A DNA stretch of 15,781 bases from Caldifarciminota bacterium UBA3073 (GTDB lineage: Bacteria > Hydrothermota > UBA3073). Below, in pieces: positions 13,474-15,781 of the stretch; the stretch's first letter is position 1; every line of letters starts with the position of its first letter. Location of the stretch: assembly GCA_002366725.1 (NCBI GenBank), contig DFBT01000083.1:38408-54188 (forward strand). The letters are read 5' to 3'. The translations under genes were made by a program, and so were the position numbers. The notes under the pieces are model-generated. The model did no database searches. It was not told where the DNA came from and saw only the letters and a program-made list of their open reading frames with translations.

Positions 13474-14045
13474 AATATATACTTCTTGTAATCTTCTCGG
13501 GTATTTATATTGACGATGACACCTTCATCTTCCACAGGGGTTTCAACGACGCTTTTGATGTTTTTTTTTATGACAAACCTGGCACCAACATCCTCAGGTG
13601 CATTCATCAATTGACTTATATAAACACCACTAAATCCTACTGGATGTCCTCTTTTACCCTTGTATTTCGGGAGGACTATCGGTGTACCCTTTGCAAGCAG
13701 GTCAACAATTAACCTGTAGGTGGCATCTGAGACCATGGGATAGTCTGCGAGAACCATCAGGAAAGCATCTGTATCTGGTGAAAGAGCGTTTAATGCAACC
13801 TTAAGGGAGGAAAGCTGTCCCCTCTGATAATTCTCATTTACCACGCATCTTACTCCTTCTGGAATATGGGGTCGAATTTCCTCTGCCTTATATCCCAGAA
13901 CGACGATGATTTCCTTCAACCCCACTCTTTTCAGGTTCCTTACAATGGTGTTTAGGAAGGTAGACCCTCCAATGGTTAAGAGGGGTTTTGGCGTACCCAT
14001 TCTCTCGGATTTGCCCGCAGCTAAGATTATTGCAGAGATATTCAT
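13458..14045 (-). CDS. MocA/MobA-like molybdopterin nucleotidyltransferase
   Basis: The 195-residue protein has the GT-A nucleotidyltransferase fold of the NTP_transf_3 family. Motifs are the nucleotide-binding loop LAAGKSERMGTPK (8-20), GQLSSLKVAL (76-85), the metal-binding aspartate D101 in LADYPMV, KGKRGHPVGF (129-138) and VNINTREDY (178-186). Within a molybdenum hydroxylase locus the likely job is transfer of CMP to molybdopterin, as in MocA; a MobA-like GMP transfer is less likely because hydroxylases use the cytosine dinucleotide form. The family also contains sugar nucleotidyltransferases, but the context argues against these. The terminal residues ELRR and the stop come from the tandem repeat at 13432-13473. 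No Shine-Dalgarno is seen before the ATG at 14045. Confidence 0.9.
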   Translation of the reverse strand: MNISAIILAAGKSERMGTPKPLLTIGGSTFLNTIVRNLKRVGLKEIIVVLGYKAEEIRPHIPEGVRCVVNENYQRGQLSSLKVALNALSPDTDAFLMVLADYPMVSDATYRLIVDLLAKGTPIVLPKYKGKRGHPVGFSGVYISQLMNAPEDVGARFVIKKNIKSVVETPVEDEGVIVNINTREDYKKYILELRR

Positions 14046-14118
14046 AAAATCAGAAGTAGATTAGCTTTTAAAAGTACTCGATGGATTAACTCCTTATATA
14101 ATCTTGTGAATATCTGTG

Positions 14119-14189
14119 TTCACCCTGTTAAATAGAATTGCTCTTTAGTAATACCTCCGTATTTATTTTGAGTTATTTAACGGGGTGAA
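14119..14189. mobile_element. MITE-like 71-bp element, copy 2
   Basis: TTCACCCTGTTAAATA (14119-14134) and TATTTAACGGGGTGAA (14174-14189) are inverted ends with one T/G difference. Read on the minus strand the whole element aligns with copy 1 at 10771-10843, with identical first 16 bases and a similar interior (TAAAATAAATAC and GGTATT). It is flanked on both sides by ACAGAT, again a decamer-type sequence. It lies between the nucleotidyltransferase and DUF364 genes. Confidence 0.75.
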
Positions 14190-14196
14190 TCTGTGG

Positions 14197-14937
14197 TTAA
14201 TGTAACTTAATGTTGATCTTGCGTACCCACTTTCTGATTCCCTGCGTATTGGCTCCAAGTGAAACCGCTTTGAGTAGATTCTGTGTGTCTGTCACTTCCA
14301 TACCCGATAGAAGGGTTATCCCACGATCTTTCAGCACATCCGGAAACATGGGTGTCGTCGGACCTATTACCGCCACGGTTCTTGCCTTGCAACAGAGTGG
14401 AAGTATTCCATCTATGGTCTTATTTATGAATGTGGTTCCGCTGATGATTGCCACATCACACTTTGGTAAAAGCAGTGGTTCTGCCCAATCTGGTTTGTAT
14501 TCAGTAAGTCCATCAACCGGATAATGCTCGAATATATATAACCTTTTTGTCTTTTTTCTTATCTCCGGTATTAACGGCGAGAATAGACCTATCATGCCAA
14601 CTGTGTCATTTTTATCAATATCGAGAAACTGTAATACATTACCTTCAAACGACACATTATCAAAAGAAGAGAGTGCATTCACCGTAGCCATCCCAATTGC
14701 AGACATAAGAAGGTTATCAGAAGCTGCTAACTGTAGGAATTTTATAGAGTTACCATATAATGTTTCAAGTTTAAGGTGAGGAAGTGGGTGGGGAAGCTGT
14801 CTGACCAGTGTGGAGGCGAGACCGCACTCACCGCTGTCCAGCTTTACTGCCGTTAAACACAATCCCACTCTTATATCGAGGATTTCGCGTTTTTTTGCCC
14901 TTTCCCGCAGGAAGTCAATTATATCATTTACAAGCAT
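14197..14937 (-). CDS. DUF4213/DUF364 protein (putative heavy-metal chelation domain)
   Basis: The protein has 246 residues. The N-terminal part (about 1-88), with DIRVGLCLTAVKLDSGECGL, fits DUF4213. The rest, with GMIGLFSPLIP (114-124), ISGTTFINKTIDGIL (165-179) and VIGPTTPMFPDVL (190-202), fits the Rossmann-like DUF364 domain, which has been described from structure as a possible metal-chelating fold. No biochemical function is established. Its start overlaps the last 10 bases of the NTPase gene, so the pair is translationally coupled. Its position at the head of the hydroxylase locus suggests a role in molybdenum handling or cofactor maturation; this is inference. Conserved Cys37 and a C182-C183 pair could bind metal, but this is untested. 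Confidence 0.88.
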   Translation of the reverse strand: MLVNDIIDFLRERAKKREILDIRVGLCLTAVKLDSGECGLASTLVRQLPHPLPHLKLETLYGNSIKFLQLAASDNLLMSAIGMATVNALSSFDNVSFEGNVLQFLDIDKNDTVGMIGLFSPLIPEIRKKTKRLYIFEHYPVDGLTEYKPDWAEPLLLPKCDVAIISGTTFINKTIDGILPLCCKARTVAVIGPTTPMFPDVLKDRGITLLSGMEVTDTQNLLKAVSLGANTQGIRKWVRKINIKLH

Positions 14938-15485
14938 GGTGGTAGATTATCAGAAGATCTGATTTTCTCCTCTATGAGCTCTGGTGTAAATTCCCTGTTC
15001 TCCTCGGTGACTTTCACAATGACTATCTCCTTCAGTGACCTTATCCTGTCAAGAAATGGATTCGACTCGTTTTTCAATACCCCCAAAATTATTTTTCTGC
15101 CAGGGTAGCCGCACGCTTCCCGACTGCCATCAGACAAGTCAATCTGTGAACCTCTATCCAGTGCAGAGAATACCGATTTTTGAAATTCCCTGCAGTCAAG
15201 TTCGAATCTCCCGAGTTCATCCATTACCACAATATCCCTCTCGGCAAGTGCCCTCTCTATGGAAAGTTTGCCGAGTCCTTCAAAGCCCTCTTTCATAACC
15301 TTCCAGTTTGGCCCGAACCTCTCAGCCACAACTTCGGTCTCATTGGATATCAAATCCCGTAATACAACCTGATTTGCCCGTAACTTTGTCTCAAATCCGC
15401 CGTAAGAGAAATTGGTTTTACCGAGAAATTTACTTATAGCCGTGCTCTTGCCCACACCTGTATTACCGGTGAGAAAGATATTCAT
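14928..15485 (-). CDS. P-loop NTPase, THEP1-like nucleoside-triphosphatase
   Basis: This 185-residue protein begins at once with a Walker A motif, GNTGVGKST (7-15). Walker B lies in RDIVVMDELGRFEL (83-96), with D89 and E90 as the likely metal-binding and catalytic residues. Length, the YGGFET segment (28-33) and the DELGRFE signature match the NTPase_1/THEP1 family, which has broad nucleoside triphosphate hydrolysis activity in vitro and no settled physiological role. It overlaps the DUF364 gene by 10 bases, so the two proteins are probably partners. As the first visible gene it may open the operon. Upstream sequence (15486 on) is repeat-rich, and I cannot identify a convincing promoter or Shine-Dalgarno. 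Confidence 0.88.
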   Translation of the reverse strand: MNIFLTGNTGVGKSTAISKFLGKTNFSYGGFETKLRANQVVLRDLISNETEVVAERFGPNWKVMKEGFEGLGKLSIERALAERDIVVMDELGRFELDCREFQKSVFSALDRGSQIDLSDGSREACGYPGRKIILGVLKNESNPFLDRIRSLKEIVIVKVTEENREFTPELIEEKIRSSDNLPPCL

Positions 15486-15781
15486 AGTATCATAGGAACA
15501 GATTATCAGATTATCAGAGTCGAATATTGTGAACCAAAATTATGTGTAAGAAACCATCTCAAGATCCGTATGGACAAGATGACACCTGCCTACCGTCAGG
15601 CAGGCAAGATTATCATCTCAAGATCCGTATGGACAAGATACAAATCATTAAGTTATCGAGTAATTGAGTGTGGTCGTTATTTCCAAGCGTGTTCTTTTCT
15701 ACCTGTCGGTAGACAGGAATTACTTAATTACCCAATAACCTATTCACCGTCTTTAATATAATCTGTGTTTATCTGTGTCTA
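15486..15781. other. Gene-free repeat-rich region upstream of the NTPase gene
   Basis: No gene is supported. A 26-bp sequence (CATCTCAAGATCCGTATGGA and six more bases) occurs at 15555-15580 and again, identical, at 15614-15639. Between them is the short palindrome CCTGCCTACCGTCAGGCAGG (15585-15604). A further small palindrome, CCTGTC-GGTA-GACAGG, lies at 15702-15717. Two 10-bp-spaced TCTGTG units (15762 and 15772) run to the window edge. Any promoter for the hydroxylase operon should be here or beyond. Confidence 0.7.

Overview
The window comes from an anaerobe-type prokaryote with moderately low GC. A bacterium of an uncultured lineage is my guess, but no rRNA or lineage marker is present. 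All credible genes lie on the minus strand, so the reading order runs from high to low coordinates.

Positions 15485 to 3758 hold a molybdenum-hydroxylase locus. In transcription order: a P-loop NTPase (THEP1-like), a DUF4213/DUF364 protein overlapping it, a MocA/MobA-like molybdopterin nucleotidyltransferase, a molybdopterin-binding large subunit (L2), a [2Fe-2S] small subunit (S2), an XdhC-family cofactor insertion factor, two FAD subunits (FAD2, FAD1), a second [2Fe-2S] subunit (S1), a second large subunit of E. coli XdhA type (L1), and a small four-helix membrane protein. This is enough for two complete three-subunit xanthine-dehydrogenase-family enzymes, plus cofactor maturation functions.

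Positions 3621 to 1 hold unrelated small genes: a truncated methyltransferase, a NUDIX hydrolase, a second methyltransferase, a nucleoside-phosphorylase-like protein, and a third methyltransferase running off the left edge. They look like an accessory assortment.

The most unusual content is between the genes. Most junctions of the hydroxylase locus carry a repeat, of several types: (1) 10-bp phased tandem repeats, TCYGNG plus four variable bases, often as inverted pairs; (2) an imperfect 36-40-bp palindrome centred on GGATCC with CCTGCCTG/CAGGCAGG ends, and short ~20-bp versions; (3) a ~71-73-bp element with 16-bp inverted ends (TTCACCCCGTTAAATA), present twice in opposite orientation; (4) a CATTGCGAG/GAAGCAATC palindromic repeat; (5) a 496-bp unit with perfect 13-bp inverted ends enclosing a decayed GxxExxY (PDDEXK_3) gene, inserted between L2 and S2. 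Stop codons of at least four genes lie inside repeat sequence. My leading hypothesis is that the decamer arrays are the ends of a mobile family whose full-length members carry GxxExxY nuclease-like genes, and that the other intergenic copies are internally deleted relics.
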